Of a stretch of 64,000 nt of DNA, positions 15,061 to 24,189 are shown piece after piece (the stretch's first letter is position 1; every line of letters begins with the position of its first letter). Both the position numbers and the translations under genes were made by a program. Source of the stretch: Sphingobium wenxiniae (GTDB taxonomy: Bacteria > Pseudomonadota > Alphaproteobacteria > Sphingomonadales > Sphingomonadaceae); assembly GCF_007830065.1 (NCBI RefSeq), contig NZ_VLKK01000004.1, forward strand, positions 124,001 through 188,000, written 5' to 3'. The notes beneath the pieces are model-generated. The model saw only the letters and a list, made by a program, of their open reading frames with translations. It searched no databases and was not told where the DNA came from.

Positions 15061-17387
15061 CCGATCTCCTTCCGCAGGCTGGCGATCAAATCCGCGACAT
15101 GCGGCAACCTTTCTTCCTCCTCGTTCAGGATCGCCAGGAATGCCTCCCGCCTATAGTCATGCAGCCGCTCGGGTGAAAGGCGGCTTGCTGCGGGCACGGC
15201 CGAAATCACGATATCCAGCAGCCGCTCCACGCCATGCAGCCGTCCCCACAGATAGTCATTCTCCCGATAAGCGCGGCTGAAGAAAGCCCCGAAATTGTTG
15301 AACTCGATACCCTTGAGCGTGGCTTCGGCACCGCCCGACCGAATGGCGGTGCAATCTTCGGGCGAGATGCGGTCGACCTTGATCGGGTCATATTCGTTCG
15401 TCGCGTCGCCCTGCAACAGCGGCAGGGTGGCGATGTCGTAAAAGGGGAAGCCGAGATAGGCCAGAAGCATGATGCGCCGCACTTTCCTGGGCAGCGCGGC
15501 CAGCGCATCGGCAAGCATCCTGTCGGCGGCTTCGTCCCGCGTCCGCAAGTCGCGTTCCCGCGCGACCGCAGCCAGCGCAGCGGCGGCGTCGGTCGGCACT
15601 TCCCGCGCGGCGGCGCGCACGGTTTCGCCGTGGAAATCGGCCTCGTCGCATTCCGAATAATGGGCCAGCGCCTGATAGATGGCGTCGCGCAGCTTTTCGA
15701 CCGCGGCTTCTTCCGCCGCGCTCTCGATCTCCAGCGTTTCGGTCAGCCGCCGCGCCAGGAAGCGCAGCCGCCGTACCCGGAAGGCCATATCGTGCGTCCG
15801 GAAGAACTGCACGGGCGCGGAGGATGGACCCACATCCTCGGTCAGCTTGTCCGCGCCGGTCGCGCGCACTTCCGCCCAGATCGCCTGGCGATAGCTTTCG
15901 CGCATCATCGCGCTGTCTTCCCCGCTTAGGCGGAACAGCAGCTCCGCCAGCGATTCGACGATCCCCGACAATTTGAGATGCCCATAGGCCGGAAAGGCGA
16001 ACCCTGCCGAATTTGCTGCCCTTTGCTGTGCCTTGGTGCGCCAGTTCGACAGGCGCGCCGGCGTCGGCCGGTCAAGGAACAGCATCCCGCCGATGGCGTT
16101 TTCCACCTCCGCCTCGATGCCGGGGCGCAGCGCGTGCAATATCCGCACCATGCGCCGGATGCGTGAGGAATGGCGGTCGATCGCTTCCAGATTGTCGCGG
16201 ATCGGCTGTTCGCGCGGAATGTCGCTCAACGCCCCGAAGATGGTGCGGAAAAACCCCGGCAGCCGCATATCTCCCGGTTCATCCTCCTCCGCTTCACCCT
16301 CACGGTTCAGGCGGATGGAACGATGTCCCGGCTTGGGATCGATATAGACGAATCGGCGGTCCACCTCCCGACGGGAAGGCCGGTTGCCGAGCGCGCCTAT
16401 GGCCTGCGCGAAGGGCGCATTGGCCAACACCGACCCGTCGATCAGCACGGCGTCCTCGGCCATACCCTGCGCCGCATGGCGGGGCAGGGCGCGCGCCAGG
16501 AAGGCGTCGCGCGTCGGCCACGCCCGATGGCGGCGCTTGAGCACCGCGTCCAGCTCCCGCACGGTGAAGGGCGGGAAGGCGCCGGGAAAGCTCGCCGTCG
16601 CCCGCGCGGCGAAGACCAGTTCCACCGCGTCGGCGAAGGCGCGCTTCCCATGGCCCTGTGCGCGAAAGCCGATGGACAGACGATGTTCCGTCTCGATCAC
16701 CTGCGGCGGGCTGTTGAGCGTCAGGCTTTGCGGATGGCCCTCGAAATCGGTGACGGTGACGAACAGGTCCAGCGGATGCCCGTCGGGCAGCAGCGAAGGC
16801 CCGCGCTCCGTCGCCTCCATCGCGTCGAACGCGTCGAGGATCATGCCGGAGAATATCTGCCCGCCGAAAGGCGGCTCGAACCAGCGCGACCGGATGAAAC
16901 GCGACAATTTCTGGCGCACCTCTTCCCGCGTGTCGGGCGCGACGGTACGCTCCACCGCGTCGCCGGGCCGCCGGGCCGCCACCCATACGAGCGGCGCCGC
17001 CCAGAATTTCGTGATCGCCCGCGCGGGCCGCGCATCGGGGTCCAGCAACTCCTCGACATCGGCATTCTCCAGCCACATGTCGGTCAGCGGCTCCAGCGAT
17101 TGACCCGTCTCGATCGCCTGCGCCAGGAATATGCCGTTGATCCCGCCCGCGCTTGCCCCCGCGATGATGTCGGGCATGACGCGCAGCTTGATGCCGCTTT
17201 CCTGCTCCATCGCTTCCAACAGGCGGCGATAGACCGCTTCGGTGCTGTTGCCGGGGGGAGAACCGTCATGAAAAGACCGGCTCGCCCGCGCCAGCCGCCA
17301 GATTTCCTTGCTGATGCCGTGCATGTAGACCGCAAGGCTGATCCCGCCATAGCAGACCAGCGCCAGCCGGAGTTCCTTCTCCCTCAT
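15057..17387 (-). CDS. Patatin-like phospholipase (DUF3376-type)
   Basis: A 776-residue protein that starts with a patatin domain: YGGISLAVYMHG gives the oxyanion-type glycines, GASAGGING is the nucleophile elbow (GxSxG), and DGSVLANAPFAQAI supplies the dyad aspartate in a DG motif. The long C-terminal part matches the 'patatin-related protein' class with DUF3376. It is likely an acyl hydrolase acting on membrane lipids; no signal peptide is seen, so it would be cytoplasmic or membrane-associated. It is the middle gene of a unit: an EEP phosphatase ends 42 bases upstream and a lipoprotein gene overlaps its stop. All predicted catalytic residues are present. Confidence 0.9.
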   Translation of the reverse strand: MREKELRLALVCYGGISLAVYMHGISKEIWRLARASRSFHDGSPPGNSTEAVYRRLLEAMEQESGIKLRVMPDIIAGASAGGINGIFLAQAIETGQSLEPLTDMWLENADVEELLDPDARPARAITKFWAAPLVWVAARRPGDAVERTVAPDTREEVRQKLSRFIRSRWFEPPFGGQIFSGMILDAFDAMEATERGPSLLPDGHPLDLFVTVTDFEGHPQSLTLNSPPQVIETEHRLSIGFRAQGHGKRAFADAVELVFAARATASFPGAFPPFTVRELDAVLKRRHRAWPTRDAFLARALPRHAAQGMAEDAVLIDGSVLANAPFAQAIGALGNRPSRREVDRRFVYIDPKPGHRSIRLNREGEAEEDEPGDMRLPGFFRTIFGALSDIPREQPIRDNLEAIDRHSSRIRRMVRILHALRPGIEAEVENAIGGMLFLDRPTPARLSNWRTKAQQRAANSAGFAFPAYGHLKLSGIVESLAELLFRLSGEDSAMMRESYRQAIWAEVRATGADKLTEDVGPSSAPVQFFRTHDMAFRVRRLRFLARRLTETLEIESAAEEAAVEKLRDAIYQALAHYSECDEADFHGETVRAAAREVPTDAAAALAAVARERDLRTRDEAADRMLADALAALPRKVRRIMLLAYLGFPFYDIATLPLLQGDATNEYDPIKVDRISPEDCTAIRSGGAEATLKGIEFNNFGAFFSRAYRENDYLWGRLHGVERLLDIVISAVPAASRLSPERLHDYRREAFLAILNEEEERLPHVADLIASLRKEIG

Positions 17388-17429
17388 GCCCCATGGATCG
17401 CAGAGCGGCGCGGGCTTGTCGAGAGGGCG

Positions 17430-18128
17430 TCAGCCAAGCGCGAACTCCGCCCAGATCGGCAGATGGTCCGAAGCCTTCCGCGCCGCCGCGCTTTCATGCA
17501 CGCCGCTGTCCATCAGCTTCAGCCGCCCGCAATGCATGATCCGGTCCAGCCGCGCCACGGGCCGCCGCGCGTGGAAGCTCCGCCCGCACGGCGCGAAGCT
17601 GTAATGCCGTGCAAAGTCGGCCAGGCATCCCCGTTCCGCGCTCCATTCGTTAAGGTCGCCCATCAGCACCGTGGGCAGCGCTTCCCCCTGCGCCGCCGCA
17701 TGGATCATCGCCGAAGCCTGCCGCCGCCGCCACAAGCCCGACAGGTCCAGATGCATCCCGAACACCCGCATCGTCGCGCCGTTCAGCGTCACCTCCGCCA
17801 TGGTCGCGCCGCGCGGCTCCAGGCAGGGGAGGTGGATGACGTCATGCGCGGCGACCTGCGCGTCCTTGCGGACGAGGATCGCATTGCCGTGCCAGCCCAT
17901 CGAATCGGTCTGCACATTGAGCGGCACCGCCTTGTATCCGCTCTGACTGTCGAGCAGCAGCGGCGGGAGAGCCGCCGAGCGCACCCCGAACCGCCGGTCC
18001 GCCTCCTGCAAGGCTATGATGTCGGCATCCACCTCGTTCAGCACGTCGATCACCCTTTCCGGGATGCGGCGGCGGTCGGTGCCGATGGCCTTGCGGATAT
18101 TATAGCTGGCGACGCGGATGGACTTCAT
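17430..18128 (-). CDS. Endonuclease/exonuclease/phosphatase family protein
   Basis: A 232-residue protein with the EEP fold. Motifs are ASYNIRKAIG at the N-terminus, the metal-ligand glutamate in IALQEADRRFG, FGMHLDLSG, the GDLNEWS motif and the C-terminal catalytic KASDHLPIWAEF. EEP members include nucleases, phosphodiesterases and sphingomyelinases; no signal peptide is seen and the substrate is open. It heads the operon EEP-patatin-lipoprotein, which favours lipid or phosphodiester turnover over DNA work, but that is inference. It diverges from radA. Confidence 0.88.
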   Translation of the reverse strand: MKSIRVASYNIRKAIGTDRRRIPERVIDVLNEVDADIIALQEADRRFGVRSAALPPLLLDSQSGYKAVPLNVQTDSMGWHGNAILVRKDAQVAAHDVIHLPCLEPRGATMAEVTLNGATMRVFGMHLDLSGLWRRRQASAMIHAAAQGEALPTVLMGDLNEWSAERGCLADFARHYSFAPCGRSFHARRPVARLDRIMHCGRLKLMDSGVHESAAARKASDHLPIWAEFALG

Positions 18129-18187
18129 CTCCGTTTAATGCGCCAGCGCGCACCCTGTTTCCAAGAGGCAATGCAGCTTTGGATTGT

Positions 18188-18202
18188 GTTCCGCATATGT
18201 TC
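18188..18202 (+). promoter_or_regulatory. Candidate alphaproteobacterial SOS (LexA) box upstream of radA
   Basis: GTTC, seven bases (CGCATAT), then GTTC: an exact match to the GTTC-N7-GTTC consensus for LexA in alphaproteobacteria. It ends 15 bases before the radA start codon, in the 89-base gap between divergent genes. The position is suitable for repression of radA. Chance occurrence of an 8-base pattern is possible. Confidence 0.55.
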
Positions 18203-18217
18203 TGTTATGCGTGAATC

Positions 18218-19585
18218 ATGGCAAAGGCAAAGCGCAAATTCGTCTGTCAGCAATGCGGCACCGTATCGGGCCGCTGGCAGGGCCAGTGCGACGATTGCGG
18301 CGAATGGAACAGCATCGTCGAGGAAGCCGCCGAAACCGTCTTTTCCGCGCGCCACGATCTCCAGACGGGAGGGCGGGCGATTTCCCTCATCGGTCTCGAC
18401 AGTGACGTGCGACTGCCCGACCGCACCAGCACCGGCATCGCGGAGTTCGACCGCGCGCTGGGGGGCGGCATCGTTTCCGGCTCGGCCACGCTGATCGGCG
18501 GGGACCCCGGCATCGGCAAGTCCACGCTTCTCCTCCAAGCCGCCGCCCGCATTGCCGCGCGCGGCCTGCCGGTCGCCTATATCAGCGGGGAGGAAGCCGC
18601 CGATCAGGTCCGCCTGCGTGCCCGGCGCCTCGGCCTTGGCACCGCCCCGGTGCAACTTGCCAGCGCCACCTCCGTTCGCGACATATTGACTACGCTGGGG
18701 GAGGGGGAGCCGCCCGCGCTGCTCGTCATCGATTCGATCCAGACCATGCACAGCGACCTGATCGAAGGCGCGCCCGGCACCGTCAGCCAGGTCCGCGCCT
18801 CCGCCCAGGAACTCATCCGTTTCGCCAAGCAGCGCGGCACCGCCCTCGTCATGGTCGGCCATGTGACCAAGGACGGCAGCATCGCCGGTCCCCGCGTCCT
18901 CGAACATATGGTCGACACGGTGCTGAGCTTCGAAGGCGAGCGAAGCCATCAATACCGCATCCTGCGCGCCATCAAGAACCGCTTCGGCGGCACGGACGAG
19001 ATCGGCGTCTTCGCCATGGTGGCCGAAGGGCTGGAGGAAGTCGCCAATCCCTCCGCTTTGTTTCTCACCCATCGCGACGAAAGCGTCACGGGCGCGACGG
19101 TCTTCCCCGCGCTGGAAGGAACGCGGCCTGTGCTGGTGGAAATCCAGGCGCTCGTCGTCCGCCTCTCCAGCGGCGCGACCCCACGCCGCGCGGTGGTGGG
19201 CTGGGACAGCGGACGGCTCGCCATGGTCCTTGCCGTGCTGGAAGCGCGTTGCGGCCTCAGCTTCTCCACCTGCGAGGTCTATCTGAACGTCGCGGGCGGC
19301 TATCGCCTGTCGGACCCGGCGGCGGACCTTGCCGTCGCCGCCGCGCTCATGTCCGCGCTCGCCGAACGGCCTGTTCCCGCCGACGTGGTGCTGTTCGGTG
19401 AAATCGCGCTGTCGGGCGAAATCCGTCCCGTCGCCCATGCCCCCTTGCGGTTGCGCGAATCGGCCAAGCTCGGCTTCAATCGGGCCTATGTGCCCGCTGC
19501 CGCAGCGGACGGTGTGAAGGGTATTTCGGTCAGCGGCTATCGCGCCCTCTCGCAGCTTGTTGACCAGATGCTTGGGCGCGGATAG
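18218..19585 (+). CDS. radA: DNA repair protein RadA
   Basis: A 455-residue RecA-like ATPase that processes branched recombination intermediates. It has a four-cysteine zinc finger (C10, C13, C24, C27), Walker A GGDPGIGKST at 94-103, the RadA-specific KNRFGG motif in the middle and a C-terminal Lon-protease-like domain. Start ATG 18218 puts the zinc finger at the expected distance from the N-terminus. cvpA follows after 11 bases, so the two are probably co-transcribed. A LexA-box candidate precedes it. Confidence 0.97.
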   Translation: MAKAKRKFVCQQCGTVSGRWQGQCDDCGEWNSIVEEAAETVFSARHDLQTGGRAISLIGLDSDVRLPDRTSTGIAEFDRALGGGIVSGSATLIGGDPGIGKSTLLLQAAARIAARGLPVAYISGEEAADQVRLRARRLGLGTAPVQLASATSVRDILTTLGEGEPPALLVIDSIQTMHSDLIEGAPGTVSQVRASAQELIRFAKQRGTALVMVGHVTKDGSIAGPRVLEHMVDTVLSFEGERSHQYRILRAIKNRFGGTDEIGVFAMVAEGLEEVANPSALFLTHRDESVTGATVFPALEGTRPVLVEIQALVVRLSSGATPRRAVVGWDSGRLAMVLAVLEARCGLSFSTCEVYLNVAGGYRLSDPAADLAVAAALMSALAERPVPADVVLFGEIALSGEIRPVAHAPLRLRESAKLGFNRAYVPAAAADGVKGISVSGYRALSQLVDQMLGRG

Positions 19586-19596
19586 CCAGCCATGCC

Positions 19597-20118
19597 ATGA
19601 ACGCCGTCGACATACTCGTCCTGCTCGCCATCGGCGGCTGCGCCGTTTTCGGGCTGCTACGCGGCTTCGTGCAGGAAACGCTATCGCTCATCGCCTGGGT
19701 GCTGGCGATCTTCGCCATCCGCCTGTTTCACGCCTCCGTGGCCGAGCTGCTGGCGCCGCTGATCGGCACGGAAAGCGGTGCGGCTATGCTGGCGCTGGTT
19801 CTCATATTCGGTGTGACGTTCGCGGCGGGCAAGCTGCTCGCTCACGCCATCGGCAAGCGCACGCGCCAGTCGGTGCTGGGGCCGGTCGACCGCGTGCTGG
19901 GCGGCGGCTTCGGCGCAGTCAAGGGATTGATCGGCGCGACGCTGCTCTTTCTCGCCTTCAGCCTCGTCTACGACACCTTCTACGGCAGCGCCGCGCGTCG
20001 CCCTGATTGGCTGTCCGACGCACGCACTTATCCGCTGCTCAACGCCAGTGGGCAGGCGATCAGCGAATTCGTCGCCGAACAACGCTCGAGGAAGCCTGCG
20101 GAAGCGGGAGCAAATTAG
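19597..20118 (+). CDS. cvpA: CvpA family membrane protein
   Basis: A 173-residue protein with four hydrophobic segments in its first two thirds and the CvpA opening MNAVDILVLLAIGGCAVFGL with RGFVQETLSLIAWV. The central GPVDRVLGGGFGAVKGLIGA is characteristic. In enterobacteria the family affects colicin V production and envelope robustness; the biochemical role is not settled. It is often followed by purF, but not here. The C-terminal tail is charged and probably cytoplasmic. Confidence 0.92.
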   Translation: MNAVDILVLLAIGGCAVFGLLRGFVQETLSLIAWVLAIFAIRLFHASVAELLAPLIGTESGAAMLALVLIFGVTFAAGKLLAHAIGKRTRQSVLGPVDRVLGGGFGAVKGLIGATLLFLAFSLVYDTFYGSAARRPDWLSDARTYPLLNASGQAISEFVAEQRSRKPAEAGAN

Positions 20119-20239
20119 GCGCGAATCCAACGGGCGGCGGTTTCCGACCATTGCCGGTCATTTATCGAGCCTTGCAACGCACCTTAAAGCCCATACTGGC
20201 GAAACACCTGATTTCCGTGCTTTTTGCACGGTTTGCAGG

Positions 20240-20608
20240 CTATTCTCCGCTACGACGCAAGGTTTTCTCAATCAGCCAAAGATGCAAAACTTGAATGCCC
20301 ACGAGGATGCTCCCAATGAAAATCAGGGAGGGCAGCAACATTCCTTCTTGGCCGGGCCTCGGCGTTAGAGTCGTCGCGCCAATAGCGAACAGCGACAGCA
20401 CAGTGATCCCCAAAAAGGGAACAAAGCCGAGAGCAATAACGCGCGGGGCCGACCGGATTACCGTGCTGGAAAGAGGTTGCGATCGTGAAATCATCCATTG
20501 CATCGGAAGCTTTTGCTCTTTGCGAAAGCGGGTGTTGGCGCGAACGGACAAGACAATCATCACCAGTGCAAAGACGATGGCTAAAATAATTGAGATAATA
20601 ATGGCCAT
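20240..20608 (-). CDS. Small membrane protein of unknown function
   Basis: A 122-residue protein with three likely membrane segments: IIISIILAIVFALVMIVLSV at the N-terminus, a middle VIALGFVPFLGITVLSLFAI and a C-terminal LPSLIFIGSILVGIQVLHLW. Start ATG 20608 was chosen because AAAGGA lies seven bases upstream; the longer frame to 20692 has no ribosome site. A basic linker follows the first helix. The gene is less GC-rich than its neighbours, as is the following intergenic region. No family is recognised. It is convergent with radA-cvpA. Confidence 0.65.
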   Translation of the reverse strand: MAIIISIILAIVFALVMIVLSVRANTRFRKEQKLPMQWMISRSQPLSSTVIRSAPRVIALGFVPFLGITVLSLFAIGATTLTPRPGQEGMLLPSLIFIGSILVGIQVLHLWLIEKTLRRSGE

Positions 20609-20771
20609 GCGTCCATCCTTTCTTCTCCGCAGATAGCAGGATGCCGAATGTCCGTAAATTGACGACCGGTATCGAGGCATGCCGGAAAACACATCAATTC
20701 CGTGCAGTCGTCACGCGATTCCGGGAAAAACATATCGCATACGGTGTTGTGCGGTCGATTCGTTTCTTGCG

Positions 20772-20812
20772 GTGTCCGACAATCCCTGCCGGATTGAGAA
20801 AGTGTCCGACAA
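20772..20812. repeat. Two direct copies of an 11-base motif, 30 bases apart
   Basis: GTGTCCGACAA occurs at 20772-20782 and again at 20802-20812. The core TGTC-C-GACA is itself a near palindrome, so this could be a pair of operator half-turn sites about three helical turns apart, or the residue of a mobile-element end. The rest of 20609-20912 (about 300 bases, AT-richer than the genes) shows no convincing ORF. Confidence 0.4.
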
Positions 20813-20912
20813 CGCGCGTTGAGGGGTTTTCCGGCGCCGTAGAACGACTTCCTATCAGGCTACACTTTCCCGTAAGCCGCCATGCCGCTTTCCACCCAAA
20901 TCGGAGCGCATA

Positions 20913-21827
20913 CTATAACCATCCCTTCGCCCGATAAGCCTCGACCGTCGCCCTCAGCCCATCCTCGGTCGTCACTTCCGGCGTCCACAGCGCCTTGGGC
21001 GGGTGCTGCCCCGTAGCCGCCACCCAATCGGGATGGCAGAAATAACGCACCCGGTCCGGCGTCAGCTTTGCGCCCTTGCCCCGGAAGAATCCGTCCATCC
21101 GCGCGCCCGCGCCCAGCAGCCAGGCGGGCGTCGCCATGGTCCGCACCGGCCGTCCGACCGCGCGCCCGATCGCCTGCCCGAAATCCCGATGGTCCCAACC
21201 CTGCGGCGTCCCGTCATCGACCTCATATGTCTCGGCGAGGCTCATCTCCGTCTCGCCCGGCAGCGCCAGCAGCAGCCGGGCCAGATCGCTGACCTCGATC
21301 ACTGAAAGCCGCCCGCCCGGTGGCAGCAGCATCACGCCGCGCTTTGCCATGCGGAACAGTTCCAGCATCTCCCGGTCGCCCGGCCCGTAAATGGCCGGCG
21401 GCCGCACGATGGTCCAGTCAAGCCCGCTCGCCTTCACCAGCCGCTCGGCCCGCTCCTTGGACCAGCCATAATCCGACAGTTCCGGTTCCCGCGCCGCCAG
21501 CGACGACACATGCACCAGCCGCCTGACGCCGCGCTTGCGCATCGCGTCCACCACCACCATTGTCCCGCGCGCGTTCCCGGCTTCGAACCCCGCGCGATCC
21601 GGTGCGTTCACCACGCCCGCGATATGGATCACCGCATCCGCGTCGCGCATCAGCGTATCGAGCGCGGCGGCATCCTCCAGTGAGCCCGGCACCCATTTGA
21701 GCCGCGCGCGCGGCGGCTGCGCCCGGCGGGTGAGGGCGTTCACATGATGCCCCGCGTCCAGCGCCTGGTCCAATGTTTCAGCGCCGACGAATCCCGTCGC
21801 GCCCGTCATCGCAATGCGTAGGGGCAT
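20913..21827 (-). CDS. NAD(P)-binding SDR/epimerase, complex I NDUFA9-like
   Basis: A 304-residue atypical or extended SDR. The nucleotide-binding motif is MTGATGFVGAETL near residue 7, HVSSLAAREPELSDYGWSK contains the YxxxK pair, and IVRPPAIYGPGD is typical of the NmrA/NDUFA9-like branch. Complex I association is inferred from family resemblance only; it could equally be a sugar or isoprenoid epimerase-type reductase. It starts six bases after the proB stop, so it is the distal gene of obgE-proB. Confidence 0.8.
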   Translation of the reverse strand: MPLRIAMTGATGFVGAETLDQALDAGHHVNALTRRAQPPRARLKWVPGSLEDAAALDTLMRDADAVIHIAGVVNAPDRAGFEAGNARGTMVVVDAMRKRGVRRLVHVSSLAAREPELSDYGWSKERAERLVKASGLDWTIVRPPAIYGPGDREMLELFRMAKRGVMLLPPGGRLSVIEVSDLARLLLALPGETEMSLAETYEVDDGTPQGWDHRDFGQAIGRAVGRPVRTMATPAWLLGAGARMDGFFRGKGAKLTPDRVRYFCHPDWVAATGQHPPKALWTPEVTTEDGLRATVEAYRAKGWL

Positions 21828-21833
21828 GGGCGC

Positions 21834-22964
21834 TCAGACCATCGCCAGATGATCGCGATGGACCAGCACCGACCGGGGCAGATGCCCCAGCAAAGCCGCG
21901 ATATCCTCGCTCCGCTTGCCCGCGATCCGGGCTGCTTCCTCGCTGTCATATTCGATGAGGCCGCGCGCGATCACCCTGCCGTCCTCCGTCAGGATATCGA
22001 CCGCATCGCCCCGTGCGAAAACGCCTTCCACGCGGGCGACTCCGGCGGGCAGCAGGCTGTTGCCCTTGCCCAGCGCCTTTTCCGCGCCCGCATCCACGAC
22101 GATCCGTCCGCGCACCGTCAAGCGGCCCGCCAACCACCCCTTGCGCGCGCGCCTGGCGGGGGCGGCAAGGAAGATCGACCCGCGCCCGCCCTTCGCCCAA
22201 TGCGACAGCGGCGCATCCACCTTGCCCGAAATGATGGCGAGGTGCGCGCCCGCGCCCGTCGCGATCCGCGCGGCCTCGATCTTGGAGGTCATGCCCCCCG
22301 ATCCCATGCCCGAAGCGGAACCGCTGTCCGCCATGCCCGCGATGCGCGCGTCGATGCGCTCGATTGTCTCTATCAGCATGGCGTCCGCATCGACATGCGG
22401 ATTGGCGGTGTAAAGCCCGTCCACGTCCGAAAGGAGCACAACCGCGTCAGCCCGTGCCGCCTGTCCGATGCGCGCCGCCAGCCGGTCATTATCGCCGAAT
22501 CGGATTTCCGCTGTCGCCACGCTGTCATTCTCATTGACCACCGGCACGACGCCGAGTTGCATCAGCCGCTCCAGCGTCGCCGAAGCATTGAGGTAGCGCC
22601 GCCGGTTCTCCAGATCGTCCAGCGTCACCAGCATCTGCGCGGCGGTGATGCCGTTTTCGTGCAGTAGATTCGCCCAGCATTGCGACAGCGCGATCTGCCC
22701 GGTCGCCGCCGCCGCCTGCGCGTCCTCCAGCGATCCGCGCCCGCCCTTGGGCAGCTTCAGCCGCCGCGCCCCCAGCGCGATCGCACCCGACGACACGATG
22801 ATGACCTGCTGTCCCGCGGCGCGCCGTTCTGCCACGTCGGCGACAAGCGTGCGGAGCCAGTCCGCCCGCACCTGCCCGTCGGGATCGACCAGCAGCGCCG
22901 ACCCGATCTTGATGACCAGACGACGGATCTGCGCGGGAGGAAAGCCGGGGAGGGACGCGGTCAC
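21834..22964 (-). CDS. proB: Glutamate 5-kinase
   Basis: A 376-residue amino-acid kinase that phosphorylates L-glutamate for proline synthesis. The kinase domain has VIKIGSALLV, VSSGAIALG, NENDSVATAEIRFGDND and the GMGSGGMTSKI loop. A C-terminal PUA domain spans roughly 285-375. The full-length AAK-PUA architecture is normal for bacteria. It lies 34 bases downstream of obgE, the conserved alphaproteobacterial order; proA is not adjacent. Feedback inhibition by proline is a property of the family and is not visible in the sequence. Confidence 0.97.
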   Translation of the reverse strand: MTASLPGFPPAQIRRLVIKIGSALLVDPDGQVRADWLRTLVADVAERRAAGQQVIIVSSGAIALGARRLKLPKGGRGSLEDAQAAAATGQIALSQCWANLLHENGITAAQMLVTLDDLENRRRYLNASATLERLMQLGVVPVVNENDSVATAEIRFGDNDRLAARIGQAARADAVVLLSDVDGLYTANPHVDADAMLIETIERIDARIAGMADSGSASGMGSGGMTSKIEAARIATGAGAHLAIISGKVDAPLSHWAKGGRGSIFLAAPARRARKGWLAGRLTVRGRIVVDAGAEKALGKGNSLLPAGVARVEGVFARGDAVDILTEDGRVIARGLIEYDSEEAARIAGKRSEDIAALLGHLPRSVLVHRDHLAMV

Positions 22965-22998
22965 AGAACAAGCATCCGTTCGGCGTTACGCCATCGGC

Positions 22999-24093
22999 TC
23001 AAATCGGCGACCATTGAGCATCGCCTTCCTCATCCGCCTCGTCGCCGTCATCCGCGGGTTCGTCCAGCAACGGCAGCACTGCATCCAGCAATGCCTTCAC
23101 GCCTTCGCCGGTGGCGCCGGAGATGATGAACAGATCCTCCACCCCGGCCTGGTCGCGAAGTTGCGCGGCGATATCCTCCATCAGTTCATGCCCCAGCAGG
23201 TCGCCCTTGTTCAGCGCCACCAGCAGCGGCTTCTCGTCCAGCCCCGCGCCATAGGCGGCGAGTTCGTCCTGCACGACCCGGAATGCTTCCACCGGATCGT
23301 CTCCGGTGGCGTCGATGAGGTGCAGCAACACCCGGCACCGCTCGATATGCCCCAGGAACCTGTCGCCGATTCCCGCGCCCTCGGCCGCGCCCTCGATCAG
23401 CCCCGGAATATCCGCGAGCACGAACTCCCGGTCGCGGTGCAGAACCACGCCAAGCTGCGGCTTGGTGGTGGTGAAGGCATAGGCCCCCACCTTCGCCTTG
23501 GTATTCGTGACCTGATTGATGAAGGTCGACTTGCCCGCATTGGGCATCCCCACCAGTCCCACATCGGCCAGCAGCTTCAGCCGCAGCCATACCCACATTT
23601 CCTGTCCGGGCCAGCCCGTGCCATGCTGGCGCGGCGCGCGGTTGGTGCTGGTCTTGTAGGACAGGTTGCCCCGCCCGCCATCGCCCCCGCGCAGCAGCAC
23701 GATGCGCTGTCCGACCTGCGTGAAGTCCGCCAGCACCTCCTGCTCCTCATATTCGGGAATGCCGTCCTCGTCCTCCGTGCCCTCGATCGGCTGGGGGTCG
23801 GACAGAATCTGCGTGCCGACGGGCACCTTGATGACCAGATCGCCGCCGCCTGCGCCAAAGCGGTTCTTGCCCGCGCCGGGCATCCCGCGCTGCGCCTTGA
23901 AATGCTGGGTATAGCGGAAATCGATCAGCGTATTGAGGCCCGCGATGGCTTCAAAGATGATGTCGCCTCCCTTGCCGCCATTGCCGCCGTCCGGGCCGCC
24001 ATATTCGACATATTTTTCGCGCCGGAAACTGACCGCGCCGGGGCCGCCCCAGCCGGATTTGATGAAAATCTTGGCTTGATCGAGAAAGTGCAT
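22999..24093 (-). CDS. obgE: GTPase ObgE/CgtA
   Basis: A 364-residue ribosome-associated GTPase. The N-terminal Obg fold is glycine-rich (KYVEYGGPDGGNGGKGGD, about 27-44). The G domain has G1 GMPNAGKST, G3 DIPGLIEGA and G4 NKGDL. A short acidic C-terminal tail (DEPADDGDEADEEGD) closes the protein. It acts in 50S maturation and growth control. It is the first of obgE-proB-SDR. Upstream, where rpmA and an acetyltransferase normally continue, an antisense GNAT pseudogene intervenes. Confidence 0.97.
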   Translation of the reverse strand: MHFLDQAKIFIKSGWGGPGAVSFRREKYVEYGGPDGGNGGKGGDIIFEAIAGLNTLIDFRYTQHFKAQRGMPGAGKNRFGAGGGDLVIKVPVGTQILSDPQPIEGTEDEDGIPEYEEQEVLADFTQVGQRIVLLRGGDGGRGNLSYKTSTNRAPRQHGTGWPGQEMWVWLRLKLLADVGLVGMPNAGKSTFINQVTNTKAKVGAYAFTTTKPQLGVVLHRDREFVLADIPGLIEGAAEGAGIGDRFLGHIERCRVLLHLIDATGDDPVEAFRVVQDELAAYGAGLDEKPLLVALNKGDLLGHELMEDIAAQLRDQAGVEDLFIISGATGEGVKALLDAVLPLLDEPADDGDEADEEGDAQWSPI

Positions 24094-24189
24094 CGCGCGC
24101 CCATAGCCGCTTATGCGGCGGAATTAAACCGGCGATGGAGGGCGGCCGCCGCTTGACGGCGCACCAAGGGTCGTCATCATGGGAAGATC

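Noticed and set aside
16170..18494. 774-codon open frame on the plus strand
   Set aside because: It crosses patatin, EEP and the start of radA in antisense or another frame; the real genes have complete motifs.
20772..20812. Insertion-sequence ends
   Set aside because: No transposase remnant lies between or beside the repeats, and their orientation is direct rather than inverted.
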